Shown: positions 32,631-44,661 of the stretch, one piece after another | Layout of the letters: each line of letters opens with the position of its first letter | How positions within the stretch are numbered: position 1 is the first letter of the stretch | Assembly: GCA_025345505.1 (NCBI GenBank) | Contig: JANVCC010000153.1 | Location: 1,701,379 to 1,765,378, forward strand | Direction of reading: 5' to 3' | Length of the DNA: 64,000 nucleotides | DNA from: Todiramphus chloris collaris | Lineage: Eukaryota > Chordata > Aves > Coraciiformes > Alcedinidae | Notes under the pieces: generated by a model | Told to the model about the DNA's origin: nothing | What the model saw: only the letters and a program-made list of their open reading frames with translations | The model's database searches: none | Position numbers and translations under genes: made by a program

Positions 32631-35600
32631 GTTGTATACTGACAGAACCATTTAAGTTATTAACTTGATAAAAATGTTTAGCAAACAACGGGTACAAGAA
32701 TTAAAATTTTGAGAAAATAAAGAGAACTGTCTCTACCTAAGCACTATTTGAACTTAGCCACAGATCCCGTACTGCTCCTGAAAGCAGTGATTAAAATATT
32801 TATATTACTTCTATTTAAAAGGAATCCTTCAATTGCACTATAATAATTTTCTGTGAAATGCATCTTCTGGGAAAGGTATAGTTGGGCAGTTTAAATTCTT
32901 GGAGAGCAGAAACGAAAAACACTCTTTCTGACCTTGATAATCTTTTTGAGAGCCAATGGGAAATTTTCTGAAGGAATGTTTTCATGTTGTTAAAAGCCAA
33001 TTTGCCAATTTGATAAAACTGAAATGTTTTGTCAATGTTAATTCTGATGAATTTTCATTAAAAAAAAAGTTTTAATTTTCAGTTTCAGAATGTGTTTTTT
33101 TCCCCTATTTTTTATCTGAGACGCTGTAGCATATTGGCTGTATAAAAGCAATAAACCTTGAACTCAGTCCAAAAACTTGTCTTTATAGACATGAATTTTT
33201 TTTTTCTCTCAGAATTGCGTTTAGTAGGAAATTTTGAAAATATTTTGCTTTCCTTTGGATGCAGACTGGAAAGGTATTTGAAAGCATGGGATTTACCACA
33301 GAATGGAAAATTCAGTTCTGATCCAGCTATGGTACTTGCAGGTAACTGGTGCCTTATGGTGCTTTTTAAAAAGGCTACAGGAATGGATTGTGGAATAGAC
33401 TTTCCAGGAACGTGGTAGAACCCCCTCTGTTGCTTGAGAAATGCTAAAGCTGATTTGACAAAGCCCTGGAGAATATGTTCTTGAGGGCAATTTGGTATTG
33501 GCAGGCAAGTGGATGGATTGACTTAAGACATTCTTTATGCTTCCATGAAGGGAGGACAAAATGTTTATTTTGGTTTCAGGGTTTAATAGGTTTGGAGATG
33601 TTTCAAGCTACTGGAGGCTTCAAAATTAAAATATTCAGCCCAGAGACTTCTCCCTTTTATTTTTTTTTTTAATTTTTTTTTTAGGAGGACCAAGAGCAAA
33701 CTGAGCAATAATAATACTACAGTTATCTACATAAAACCTTTCTCATGTTATACTTCAGGCCAACAAAGCACTTTTCCACCTGAAGGACAAGCTCTTAGAG
33801 GGGAATGAGTTCTCCCCTCCATAACCACACTAAAGAATCGCCTTCAACCTTCAGTTAAACTGACATGGGGAAAGTTTAATCAAGGAAAAATAAAATTCCT
33901 CAGATGAATTTTAATTCATCAGTTGCTTTCTACAGTAGGGGTAGTGTCTCATGTCTTCCTCTTCTTTTCCATTGGTTGTTGACATTTCCCTGGGGCTTTG
34001 CAGGGACATGTGTTTTCTTCAAGATGTGAAGATTTTCTTGCCTTTCAGTGTTCCAACTACATGTCAGGAAGCCAAACTCCTTGGAAATGTCGACTCAAAG
34101 GGGAAACAGGTGATGTGAACTCGCCATGAGTAAGGCTGGAGGGTGGCTGCAGAAGCATGATGTTCCAAGAGCTTTATATATAAATGCCAATCTGCTGGAG
34201 CAAGAAATGACCCTGCTGGTCTTTCTATTTTAAATTTATTTTTTCCTCTTTTTTTTTTTTCCCCCCTCTTTCCCTTCCTTTCCTGCCTCTTTTAATTGTG
34301 TGTGTCCTTTTCACTGCCCAGTGGGTTGTGTGTTTTGGATGAGGAGGCACCTCTTGCTCCCTCATGTGACAGGATTCAAGGACGGGTCCACCAAGAGCAT
34401 TAGGAGAGCAGATAAAACCTCGGGAAATCTCTGAATCCAAGTGTGAGTCATCAGAAGAGTTGATTTGAAAGGACAGCTGTACTAACATTGACTAAGATGC
34501 CTATTAAAAATATTGGCAGTCACAGAAGGATCACTCAGTATTTGATCATCCATTTTGAAAATTAGCAAAACAATCTGCAGAGATTCTGAATAATATTTTC
34601 ATGTCGAGATAAGGACTTTTCATTTGTGGGTGTTCTTTTGCATTTTACGATTTCCTCCCTATTTCACTCAGGAAATAGTAGAAACACAAAATCCTCCTTC
34701 TTTGGTGGGACTGATATTTGAAACAAAAGCAGAAGACTAGGGTATGTTTTGTAAGCCTAATTATGATTTCCCCCCATGATCCATTATTCTTTTTTATTAG
34801 CCTGTGACAAAGTGCCTGAGGGTTCTGGGAAATGAGCAGGTAACTCATGTCCTTCCTCTAGGACTCTGTTTTTGTGTGGCTTAGTGCCTGGGTAGTGCAA
34901 GGGGCTTTTGGGGCAGTTGTAGCCTTTCTGAGGAAATCCTCAGTGAAGAGGGCCTCTTTCCCATGATACCAAATGGAAATTTCCAGTCCATCTCCACAAA
35001 GCCCCATGTTCAAGTGTGGGTTTGGGTCCACTTCACAAGGTTTGTGTCTGTACATGTATTTGACGTATCAGTAATGGCTTACCAAGTCCAGTAAGGTGTT
35101 CATTCAGAGCATTACTGCAGCTAAGGTGAGGGGTAAAAATGAACCTCAAACCCTTGAAAACAGGAGGACCTAGCTGGTTTTCTGAAACACAATTTCCTTC
35201 TTTCCCAAGGTACATGCTGTCATCAAAAGTCATCCTCCCCCTTACCACCATGGTACCAGATGACATTCAGATCTGTGTTACTCTCTGATGAAAATTCATT
35301 TTCCCATAGTGCTCATGTTGACAATCTGCCAGCAAAGGTTATTAGATACCATCCATAAAGCCTGTGGCACATTGACCTGTTCTGAGGGAATCAAGTGAAA
35401 ACCTATCCCCTCCCCAGCCAGAGCCCACCCAGTGAGAAGCAGGCTGGTGGCTTGACTAAACTTAGATTATTCAGTCCACAAAACTACACTTTCAATGATT
35501 AAACATCTCTGTGTTTTGTGGTTCCCTTCGTAAGAAAGAGAATCCTTACAAGAAGAAAATGTTGAGCGGGTGTATATTTTCATCTTTTGATTCACAGTAA

Positions 35601-35777
35601 TTTTTCTTTCCTCCCTGCCTTCTTCCTCTTCTGCTTCTCTGCATATAGAGAAGTAAATTTTGTCTCCGTGATATTTCTTTGGCTGAAATGATTAAGTACC
35701 ACTGGTGCTCTAAATCAAGGTAATCAAAACAATCATGTTCTTTTAATCCATCCACTGGTCCCAACCCTGTGTACTAC

Positions 35778-35810
<33 letters not shown>

Positions 35811-35993
35811 TTTTGCCCTAAGGTTTGGCTTTGACATCACTGAAACACTTCAGCAAAATACCAGGACTACTGTCAGGAATAAACCAGAATTGTTAGGTCC
35901 TCCTTTCATCCAAAGCCAAACACCTGCCACTCTCCACAAAGAAGACCTTGCTGTATAGAAATGCCTAAAGAGGACATGCTCTCCAATGCTATG
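32631..35993. other. Intergenic, no gene seen
   Basis: AT-rich sequence without recognisable exon or RNA. Simple repeats include poly(T) at 33190-33200 and 33659-33685, and a (TA)n-(T)n tract at 35778-35814. No open frame here shows any family resemblance. Confidence 0.6.
35778..35814 (+). repeat. (TA)n followed by poly(T)
   Basis: Eight TA units run straight into about 22 Ts. It lies roughly 180 bp upstream of the long CR1 copy and is a mutable simple repeat. Confidence 0.95.
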
Positions 35994-36839
35994 CAGGAAG
36001 GCTTTACAGAGGGATCTGGACAGGCTGGATTGATGAGCCAAGGCTAATTGTATGAGGTCCAACAAGACCAAGTGCCAGGTTCTGCACTTGGGTCACAACA
36101 ACCTCCTTCAATGCTCCAGGCTTGGGGAAGTGTGACTGGAAACTGCCTGTTGGAAAAGTACCTGGGGGTGTTGGACAACAGTCAGATGAAGATGAGCCAG
36201 TGAGTGCCTGGGTGGACAAGAAGGACACCAGTATCCTGGCTTGTATCAGCACTGGTGTGGCCAGCAGGACTAGGGCAGGGATTGTTGCCCTGTACACAGT
36301 ACTGGGAAGAGCACACATTTAATCCTGGGTTCAGTTTTGGGACTCCTCACTCCCAGAAGGATGTTGAGGGGCTGGAGCATGTCCACAGAAAGGCAATGAA
36401 GATGGGGAAGGGTCTAGAGCAGAAGTCTGCTGAGAAGCAGCTGAGGGACCTGGGGTTGTGCCTGGAGAAAAGGACCTTCAGGGGAAACCTTCTGGCTCTC
36501 GACAACTCCTTGTCAGGAAGTTGGAGTCAGGTGGGGTCAGGCTCTGCTCCCAAGGAACAAGCATCAGGATAAAAGGAACTGGCCTCAGGTTTCCCCAGGG
36601 CAGGTTTAGGTTGGAGCTGAGGAACAATTTGTTCCCCTGGAGGGTTGTCCAGTCCAGTCCATTCCTGTCCCAGGCTGCCCAGGGCAATGGTGGAGTCCCC
36701 ATGATCCCTGGAAGGATTTCAAAGCCATGGAGATGTAGTGCTGAGGAACATGGGTTAGTGGTGTCCTGGCAGTGCTGGGGAAACTGTTGGAATTGATAAT
36801 CTTGAAGGTCTTTTGCACCCAAAATGATTGTGTGATTTT
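35994..36839 (+). mobile_element. CR1 LINE, longest copy in the window
   Basis: About 845 bp of CR1 3' end. It begins in the ORF2 tail (GCTTTACAGAGGGATCTGGA, GGTTCTGCACTTGGGTCACA, AAAGTACCTGGGGGTGTTGG), continues through CTGGAGCATGTCCACAGAAA, GAGGGACCTGGGGTTGTGCC and TGGTGGAGTCCCC, and ends AAATGATTGTGTGATTTTA, a decayed octamer pair. Reading frames over it are broken by stops and contain no intact reverse transcriptase. It is the remnant of a 5'-truncated insertion. Confidence 0.95.
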
Positions 36840-37992
36840 AAGTGGATTCAGTAAGGGGAAAAGCTCGACTCTTAAATTCCAGGAGAACTGAAAAGGGGAA
36901 AAAAAAAAAAAAAAGAAAAAAACAGAACAAAAAACAAGGAGGAGGACCAGCTCCTCAGCTGATGTCAATTAGGAGATCTCTGTCAATGTCAAAAAGCTCT
37001 CCTCATTTTCTCCAGCTGAAGATGTGACCCAGTTGCTATGCAAGAATATGATGTCAGTGCTGTTTTTTCTCATGAAGACTAAAAAATGGGCTCCTGGATT
37101 CATTTTCTCCATGTCCACTGAGCTCTGATGATCTGCACCAAGGTCTGCTCAGCAGAAAGCAATACGCTTGCTCTCCCCTCTGCCAGCCCACCCAGGCTGC
37201 TCTGTGCTGCTTCCGTGGGTGATGATGGCAGCGGTGCAGTGGATGTGCCTCTTGAGAGACTGAGAGGATGATAAGGGGTATGGGAACTCCACCATGAAGG
37301 GGGGTAACATCAGATATCTGAGACTTTGGTGGGGCCCGAGCAAAATTTACTTGTGCTCTAAGTCTGCTGTTTGCTGTCTGAGTAGCTTTGTCCGGTCACT
37401 TCCACAGCTCTGCACCAGCTAAACCTACTGGAAATCGGGCATTTTCATCTCAGGTACGATATTTAATACCGTAATCATGCGCTATGTTTTTTAAAAGGAC
37501 TCAGCTGGTATCTCCTCATGGGGCCAGACTAGATTATATGAGGAGAGTGGCTGGAACTAAGTATCAGTGCAAGACTTCACCATCCTCCACTGCCCAGTCA
37601 AAATGTTCCCTAATTCCGGGGCTTCTTGTGTAGAAAATGAAAAAACTAGTGACCTGCATATGCCCTCTGCAGGTGATTACCACTGTCAGGAACTGAGGTT
37701 TTAGTGCCTAGGTCTTGACGTGCAGGAAATTATGTATATAGATGCATCTAAAGCTACATGCAGCTTTAAAAAAATGTTATGCCTGCCCTTCATACCTACG
37801 TGGGCCTTGAGAGTATGAGGTCTGGGAATCAGCGTGAACAGTTGAATTTTACCTGCAGTCTCCGTGTGCTGGTATCAGGGAGACTGCATCCATTCCTTGT
37901 TTGAAATGTTGGCTTTGGGAAATCACTAAATGTTCCTGGAAGTAACCAGCTCGAAGTTTCAAGGAATCTCATCAAGAGGTTATGACTAACAG

Positions 37993-38015
37993 AAAAAAAA
38001 AAAAAAAAAAAAAAA
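37993..38015 (+). repeat. Poly(A) run of 23
   Basis: An uninterrupted run of A preceded by ACTAACAG. I see no retroposed gene body upstream that would make it a poly(A) tail. Confidence 0.95.
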
Positions 38016-40559
38016 GAGGCCAAAACTGCCTTTCCAGCTAACCATTTATTTTCCCAGAGAAGTCCCTTATTAATTTTTATGGTGCATAAATACCAGAAAA
38101 CCAGACACCATTAATTAGCGACTGGTTTTGGTCTTCATACTGAACTCTGTTCAATCCAAGCCAAACTGGGATTTAATTTTTTTTTAATTATTTTTATTTT
38201 TTTATTCAAGGTTTACAGAAAAGTACATAAGTGGATAAATTGATTTTGTTATTTATTTATTTTTCTGAGCAAATCTGGTCCTAATTTAATGCTTTTTTAA
38301 ATTATTTTTTTCTTTAACTCCAATCACTAGGACTCTCTTTCATGCGACACTATTCTTCACATCTATCCCATGTAGTTGCTTTTATCTGCTTTTCCTCAAG
38401 GATGGACCTACCCTATAAGCCATAAAACAAACTCCATGTGAGGAAGAAACTACTGTTGGTAGTTGACACACACCACATTGCTTTATGGATAGATATGAGA
38501 TTTTTGAAGAGCGAATTCCATTTGGTTTAGATCTTGACCCAACATCTATTGGCTCAGCTGATGCTCTTGCACCGACTTCAGTGGAAATCTTTAGGGTGGG
38601 AAAAACAAAAGCCCTTTTGTGAAGTGCCTTGCTGAGATAGACACAATGCTGAATGTGCAGCCCCTCTCAGCCAGCTCTTCTAACATAAGAGAAGAAAGTC
38701 AGGAGACAAAAGATCCACAGCAGATCTCTGTCCCATGTCTGCACAGAGGGCTCCAGCAGCATTTTAGTTGCCAGAGGGGCATCAACAACCTGTTCCTCTT
38801 ATATAGAAGGGTCCTTGGACTTGACCTTCATCCCTCATGCCTCACAGGGGCTGTTAGCCAGAGGACAGGTTTGGACAAACCCCTCTGTTGTCAGGTTTAT
38901 CATGGGAGACAGAGTTTCTCTTGACCCTAATCACCTGGTGTTTGGAGAAAGCATGTCTGACAGACATGATGACTGTCAGGGACTGATCTGCAGTTTATCT
39001 CTTTGTTGTCAGTTGCTGACAGGTCTCTTCCTCATGTGGAGTTTGTTTTAAGGCTTATATGATAGGCCCATTCTTTTTAAAAAAAAGCAGATAAATGCAC
39101 CAAGAATCTGATCTATGAAATTCTTGAACCTGAGAGCATTCAAGCATAATGAATTATTGGCCATTGGGATAGGTAAAGGATGATATTTCTCTGAGTACTA
39201 CATCTGCCAGTAAATCATGCAGAAGTCCAACTTTTAATCTCTTTGTATGCAGAAAGCATGCCTTAAGTATTGGGTTAATCCTTCTGTTGTCAAGCTGTAT
39301 TTCAGCATCATCAGTGGAGCTGGACACTCCTGACTGGCTGGAGAGCACAGCAGCAGTAGAAAGCTAGGGCTTCCAGAGGTCCACAAGAGGCATAGGAAGG
39401 GCTTTCAGTGAGAGCTCAGTACCTAACTCACATAGATCCCAAGAAAAAAACAAACCAGCAACTCAAAACTAAACGTCTAAGTCCAGTTTGGTTTGGAATC
39501 CTCAGAGATTAGACTTACTGGCAGGATCACACAGTGGTGATATGGCTTTACAATACACCCTCAATCTAATGCAACAATATCCTCTCGTGGAGACCAAGTG
39601 TTGCGTTTGTGTCTAGGTCTTACTGCAGATCCAACATCTATGTTCTAATTCCCACAAAGTCAGGAAAAGAAATCACCCTCACAAGGTGTTTTTCTGTATC
39701 TTCTGCTGTCAGATTTGATGATAATTTAGATTAGTTACACCTAATGCTGGTTTTAGGTGTAAAATCTGTGAAAATCTCTCCGTTCATCTGGAACAGATTT
39801 ACTTCATTTATGGAGAGGGTATTGATGGTATGTGACTAGTTCCAGCTGAAAGAAGAGCCTGTCACACTAGTTATGGTGCATATGGTGGCTGATGGCTGAC
39901 AAAAGCCAATTTACAAATTTACCTCCTAGATAATTAAATCCTTCTGGTTTTGATGGTGTGAATGACCACCTTGGTAGAGCCTCTCTAGCTCTATTAGCTG
40001 GAGGAGTTAGCTTGAAGAGAGTGGGTAAGGCTAGGGTTGAAAGTTGCAAAGACTTCTTCACTTATAAAAGGAGGAAGTGGGAATGTTTCCTATTTCACTG
40101 TGCTGTGGTTTCTTTCATCTCCAGTTCTCAGCATTCCACCTGGGTCTCACTTGCAGGTGTTGCACAGCAAAACCATCAACCAACATTGATCAAACTACCA
40201 GGTATGTTTGGTTGATTGGTTTCAGTTTCTTTTTTACACCATCCTCTGCTTAATGAAGTAGTTAAATAGAGGACTTGAATTGAAAATTCAATGTACATCA
40301 GAGCACAGAAATGCAGTGGACTGAAAGCATTTTGCCTACAGGCATTGGCAGCTCTTCTGAATGAGAAGACAAAGTGAAAATAGGAGATCTGTGTGTTTAG
40401 ACCACAGAGCTGGGAAAATGGAGTTGACTGAATGTATGTTGGTGAGAAATGGTGTGAAAATTACATGTCTTCCCAACTCTAGCGCAGCTGTAGAGCACCC
40501 AAGGGTATGCACTGCTCTGGGTTTCTGCTATTCTTGGCTCTCTTAGTACCTCTTAAGTG

Positions 40560-40860
40560 GCAGATGACATCTTGAGAGTCTCCATACGCGACATGATCCG
40601 TACACTCTGTAAAAACTCCACGCAGGATTAACGTGCTGTTTGCTTAGGAGAAAATCTTGAGGTCTTGGAGAGGCTGAAACTCGGTGTCGTAGGGTGGAAT
40701 TCACTCCCAGAAGTTGCCTGAGTGGAGCGAGCAGGAATTTCAGAGCCTTGGGAATGGCTTGTGCGTCTACAGCTTGACCTTGTGCGCGTAGTACGTGTGA
40801 TGTTACGCACAGCAGATGAGCCGATTGTGCAAGGAATGCTTTACGTGCCTTTAGCGGGTT
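40560..40860. other. CpG-dense island in AT-rich desert
   Basis: I count 16 CpG dinucleotides in 40561-40860, against one in the preceding 300 bp. They include TACGCGACATGATCCGTACA, GTGCGCGTAGTACGTGTGATG and TTTACGTGCCTTTAGCGGG. Both strands have moderately long open frames across it (124 codons on -, 87 on +), which follows from few stops rather than from any recognisable protein. It could be an unmethylated regulatory element, an orphan promoter or an unrecognised repeat. Confidence 0.5.
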
Positions 40861-43800
40861 GGTTATTGCAGGGGGATAGAGGGGTAAATGGTCTCTCTGG
40901 GACCAGCCTGCCTCCATTTTCTGTTATGCCAGCGATGAATAGTTCGTGTGTGGGCATGGAGATCTCTAAAGAGGCCAGTTTATAGCCCAGCGACTTTACC
41001 AGTAATACCACACTCTTATTATTTTTTTAAATTTTCTTCTTTTTTTTTTTTTCTTCAATGTTTGCCCAAAATCTCTGTTGACATTACAGTTTAACTGAAG
41101 GCAGACTAACTTGTGGCTTAGGAGATCAAGGTGCAAGACCCATGTGGGTTTCTGGAGAATCCACGTTAACCTCCTCATGCCTTGATTTCTTCTCAGAAGT
41201 GTAATGTTTTGGTTTTAAACAAAACATTCCCCCTCCCCCTGTAGTTTTTCCCCTATAGACTTTATATTTTAGAAGAAAAATTTCTGATAGTTGGGGTTTG
41301 GGGTTTTTCTTTTTAGGTTTTTCAGTTGGAAAACATTTTTGTTTTGGTAGAAAACGCGACTCTTCCCATAAAGTGTTCTGAATTCTACCAAAGGAAAGGG
41401 CAGTATAAAATCTATTATTCTTGTGGTGTGTTTGGGGTCAGGATGCATTCATGGATCACGTAGCCTTACCCAATGTGCTCTCCTAGAGCGGGAGTGCCAA
41501 TGGGATAGAAACCCTCAAGGACATGGTTTTGGGTTTTCTCGGTCTATTTGTTTTTTAAACATTTCTAACCTCTTCTTAAATGCAGGCTTCTGCTCCCTTT
41601 TTTTTTTTTTTTTTTTTAAAACTGTTTCCAAAGGGAGGAATCCCAAACCCATTCCTCAAGACTTTATTTTCTATGTGGAAGTACCACACACAGCTCTTAT
41701 TACCCTCTTTTACCTCTTCCCCCTCCCCACGCTTCATCCTCTACCCCGGATCCCTCCCAAACACTTGGGTTTGGCTCATTCCTGAAGCCTCTCTGGTTTT
41801 CCTTCAAGAAGCCTTTCCGCAGCTCTTGTTGCAAACCACACATTAGCAAGGCAATGAGTTTCTCCAACCCTCTTTGCTCCTCGCTAGCTATTGTGAATCC
41901 AGGAAAAAATAAAAAAAAAAAAATTCCTCTCCTCAAGAATAATAAACATGCTTCCCTTGTCCTAGGTGGGAAAGTAGGATGATCCTGAACCAGAAGTCTG
42001 TCAGGTCAGCATCCCTGTAGTCTGTAGTGTGATGGTTGTTTGTGAGGAGCTGTGTAACCAAGTGTCACAACTCTGAACTCTTTTTACTTACCCTTTGGTG
42101 GATTTGCTCTCTTGGTTTGGAGCAGAACCCATGACCTGGATGGGAACGTTTAGTTTAAAAGGGAACCTGGAGTCTAATTGTCTTTTGGTTTTGGCTATGC
42201 TGTAAGCAAAGCCCTGGTGTGTGTCTTGCAGAAAGGAAGCAAACCCAAAGCTAGTCAGGGCTGATTTGCTTTGGTTTATTTTTAATTCGTGTGAACATAA
42301 ACCAAGAGGAAAATGGTTTAAAAGTGGGGTGTCTGAGCAGAGAAGCAAGAACGTGACGAAGGAACGTGAATAGAGTAATTTTACAGCAGCTGGCAGTGAT
42401 TGTTCAGTCTGTGTCTGTACCCACCTCTCAGATCTCAACCCAGGATCTGTTTTCTCTCGTTCCCTCAGATTTGATGGGGAGTTGGGACCCTAAGCAAGAC
42501 ACAAGGAGTGTTCTTGAGACTGCAGTAATCTAATTATTTTTAGATGTCTGGGTTTGTAGATGGGGATGTATCAGTGCACTCATCAGCAGAGAGGAAGGCT
42601 GGAAGGCATGCAAAATGTGTGGGATCTGACTTCGGCTTTGAAGAGAATTCTGTAATGTAAAAAACACTGTAAACTTTACCAAGAAGCTGATCCCCTTCCT
42701 TACCCTCTCTCCTCCAGATTACTTGAATAACATGAATTATTCCACCCTTTACATGTCAGAGAAGGAAATTTTAATCTTAAAGCATTAATTTTTTTTTTTT
42801 TCTTCACCCACCTGGCACTAAATGTTATCAAATTGAATTTATTGTCATGTGATATTTCCATCTCTTTTTTCTAAAAAAAAATATTCCAGAATAAAAATTC
42901 CCAGAGACTCACCAGCTATCTAGAGCCTAACAAAGTTTTGGTACTGTTCTTTGCTTTGTCACTGCTGCTGGTTTAAAAAGCACTGATAAAACCAGACAAA
43001 CTATTATCGGGCTGTGTTGTAACCCACTCTGCACCAGTGGAATAGACTGTGCTGAAGGCTGATGCAAGCTCAGGTTCTTTTTTCAATACACATCCAAGCC
43101 TTGAGATATTCTTCAGGTCACAATGATCAATGTTGACTTTCAAAGACAGGTATCTTTCAGGTGCTGATCCTCTTGTCCTCTTTCTTCTTCCTTTTGTGGA
43201 TGATGTTTTACTGTTTACTCAGGGTTGCCTATTTCTCCTTCTTCCTCCAAAATCCCTCTTCTTCCCACTTCATTGTGTGCCTGTGTAGTACCTTGAAGTA
43301 AGATGTTTATTGTCTCATGATGTCATGGCTCAGACATGTATGGTGTCATGAAATCAGACTCCAACATCCATACAATGTATGAAGAGTGAAATAGTTCAGC
43401 AGTGGGATTATGGGGATAGAGCTCTCTTATTCTACACACTGTCACCCTTTGAGATGGACTGGTGGGTTGAACCTGCTGGCAAGGTAACATGGACAGAGAG
43501 AGAGCTTCACTTGTCATGTAGCATTACCACTTATCCCAGAGAGAAAAATAGCTTTGTTCACCCCACGCTTGGTCCAGAGGGGAGGGCTTTAAGAGCCACT
43601 GTGAAGACGTGTTGCTACCTCCATGTTGTGAGTCTTTCCAACCCCACTGACATATCACTGCTGACATCATTGCCAGCTCCTCCCTGGATCTGGTGGGAAC
43701 AGATATTGCCCTGATACCATTACCTGGATGATAAATACCTGATAACAGTCATAAGCAACTTTGGGATGGCATGGGGAGTGGTATGAAGCCAAGGAGAGGA

Positions 43801-44019
43801 GGTGAAGTTATTGTTTCAACTCCAGAGCCCTTCTACTCTTTGGAAATTTCTCTACATCCCCAGGAAAAAAAAAAAAAAAATTCCCCTTAAATCTATTTTG
43901 TTTCCTTCCCCCCACTCCCCCATCTCTTTACCTCCCTTGCAATGACCTCTGTTTCCTTTGGAGTGAATGCATTTGGCACAATGAGTGATATTTTTTCTTC
44001 CACTCATCCTTTCCTCATT

Positions 44020-44375
44020 TTTTCAGCCCGCTCTGGAATGCGGGATTAGACGTTGTAATGCGGTGCTAGGAGCTGTAAAGGTTAATATCCTGCCTTCCAA
44101 AGTCACTCTTAGGCTCATAGGCTTTGTTAATGAAAGGACCTCATACTCCTCCCCTACTCCCCTCCTCCTTCTCTTGCCCCAAAAAAAGGGATTTAGGAAA
44201 CAGCTCAGGGTCTTGTCTTGTCAAGGGTGAGAAAGGGGGAGGGAAATAATAATGATAAATAAATTAAATAAAGACCAAGCCCTGTCCTGCCAAATGTAGG
44301 AGTCAGGAGCCCTTTTGCATTTGAGACACCCAGCAATTATTAGCTAATCCATTTGGTAAATGCAAGATGGTGCAT
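44020..44375. promoter_or_regulatory. Candidate conserved regulatory block
   Basis: It contains GGATTAG (bicoid/OTX/PITX-type core, near 44043), TAATGCGG, GTTAATGAAAGG near 44126, AAATAATAATGATAAATAAA near 44245 and CAGCAATTATTAGCTAATCC near 44331-44350. Non-repetitive, no coding frame of note. The regulatory call is inference. Confidence 0.3.
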
Positions 44376-44640
44376 AGATCAATCTTTCTCAGCCCAGTTT
44401 TTTTGTGTGGGGAATGTTTGCTGACTGAATTAAGGAACAAGCAGATAAAATACCCTCCTTGTTCCCCTCAAGACAGCAGAGTAGCTGGACAAAGCCGCCT
44501 GCTCCTTGGGCTGTAGCCTTGGGAGATGGAGGCTGCTGAGCCTTCGGGCATCTGTGAAGGCTGGAGGAGCAGCGTTGCTTTTGGGGAAAATTCCTGTCTG
44601 CAACCTGGAGCTGCATTCGTCCCTTCACTGTTGGGGGGTT

Positions 44641-44661
44641 TGTATGTGTGTGTGTGTGTGT
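44641..44661 (+). repeat. Short (TG)n microsatellite
   Basis: About ten TG units in an otherwise unique region. Confidence 0.9.

Noticed and set aside
32371-32697. 108-codon frame on the - strand
   Set aside because: It lies largely within the reverse CR1 at 32164-32630 and is read-through of LINE tail sequence.
36204-36822. Overlapping frames of 112-122 codons on both strands
   Set aside because: They lie inside the CR1 copy at 35994-36839. The sequence is the decayed ORF2 tail and 3' UTR of a LINE, not a host gene.
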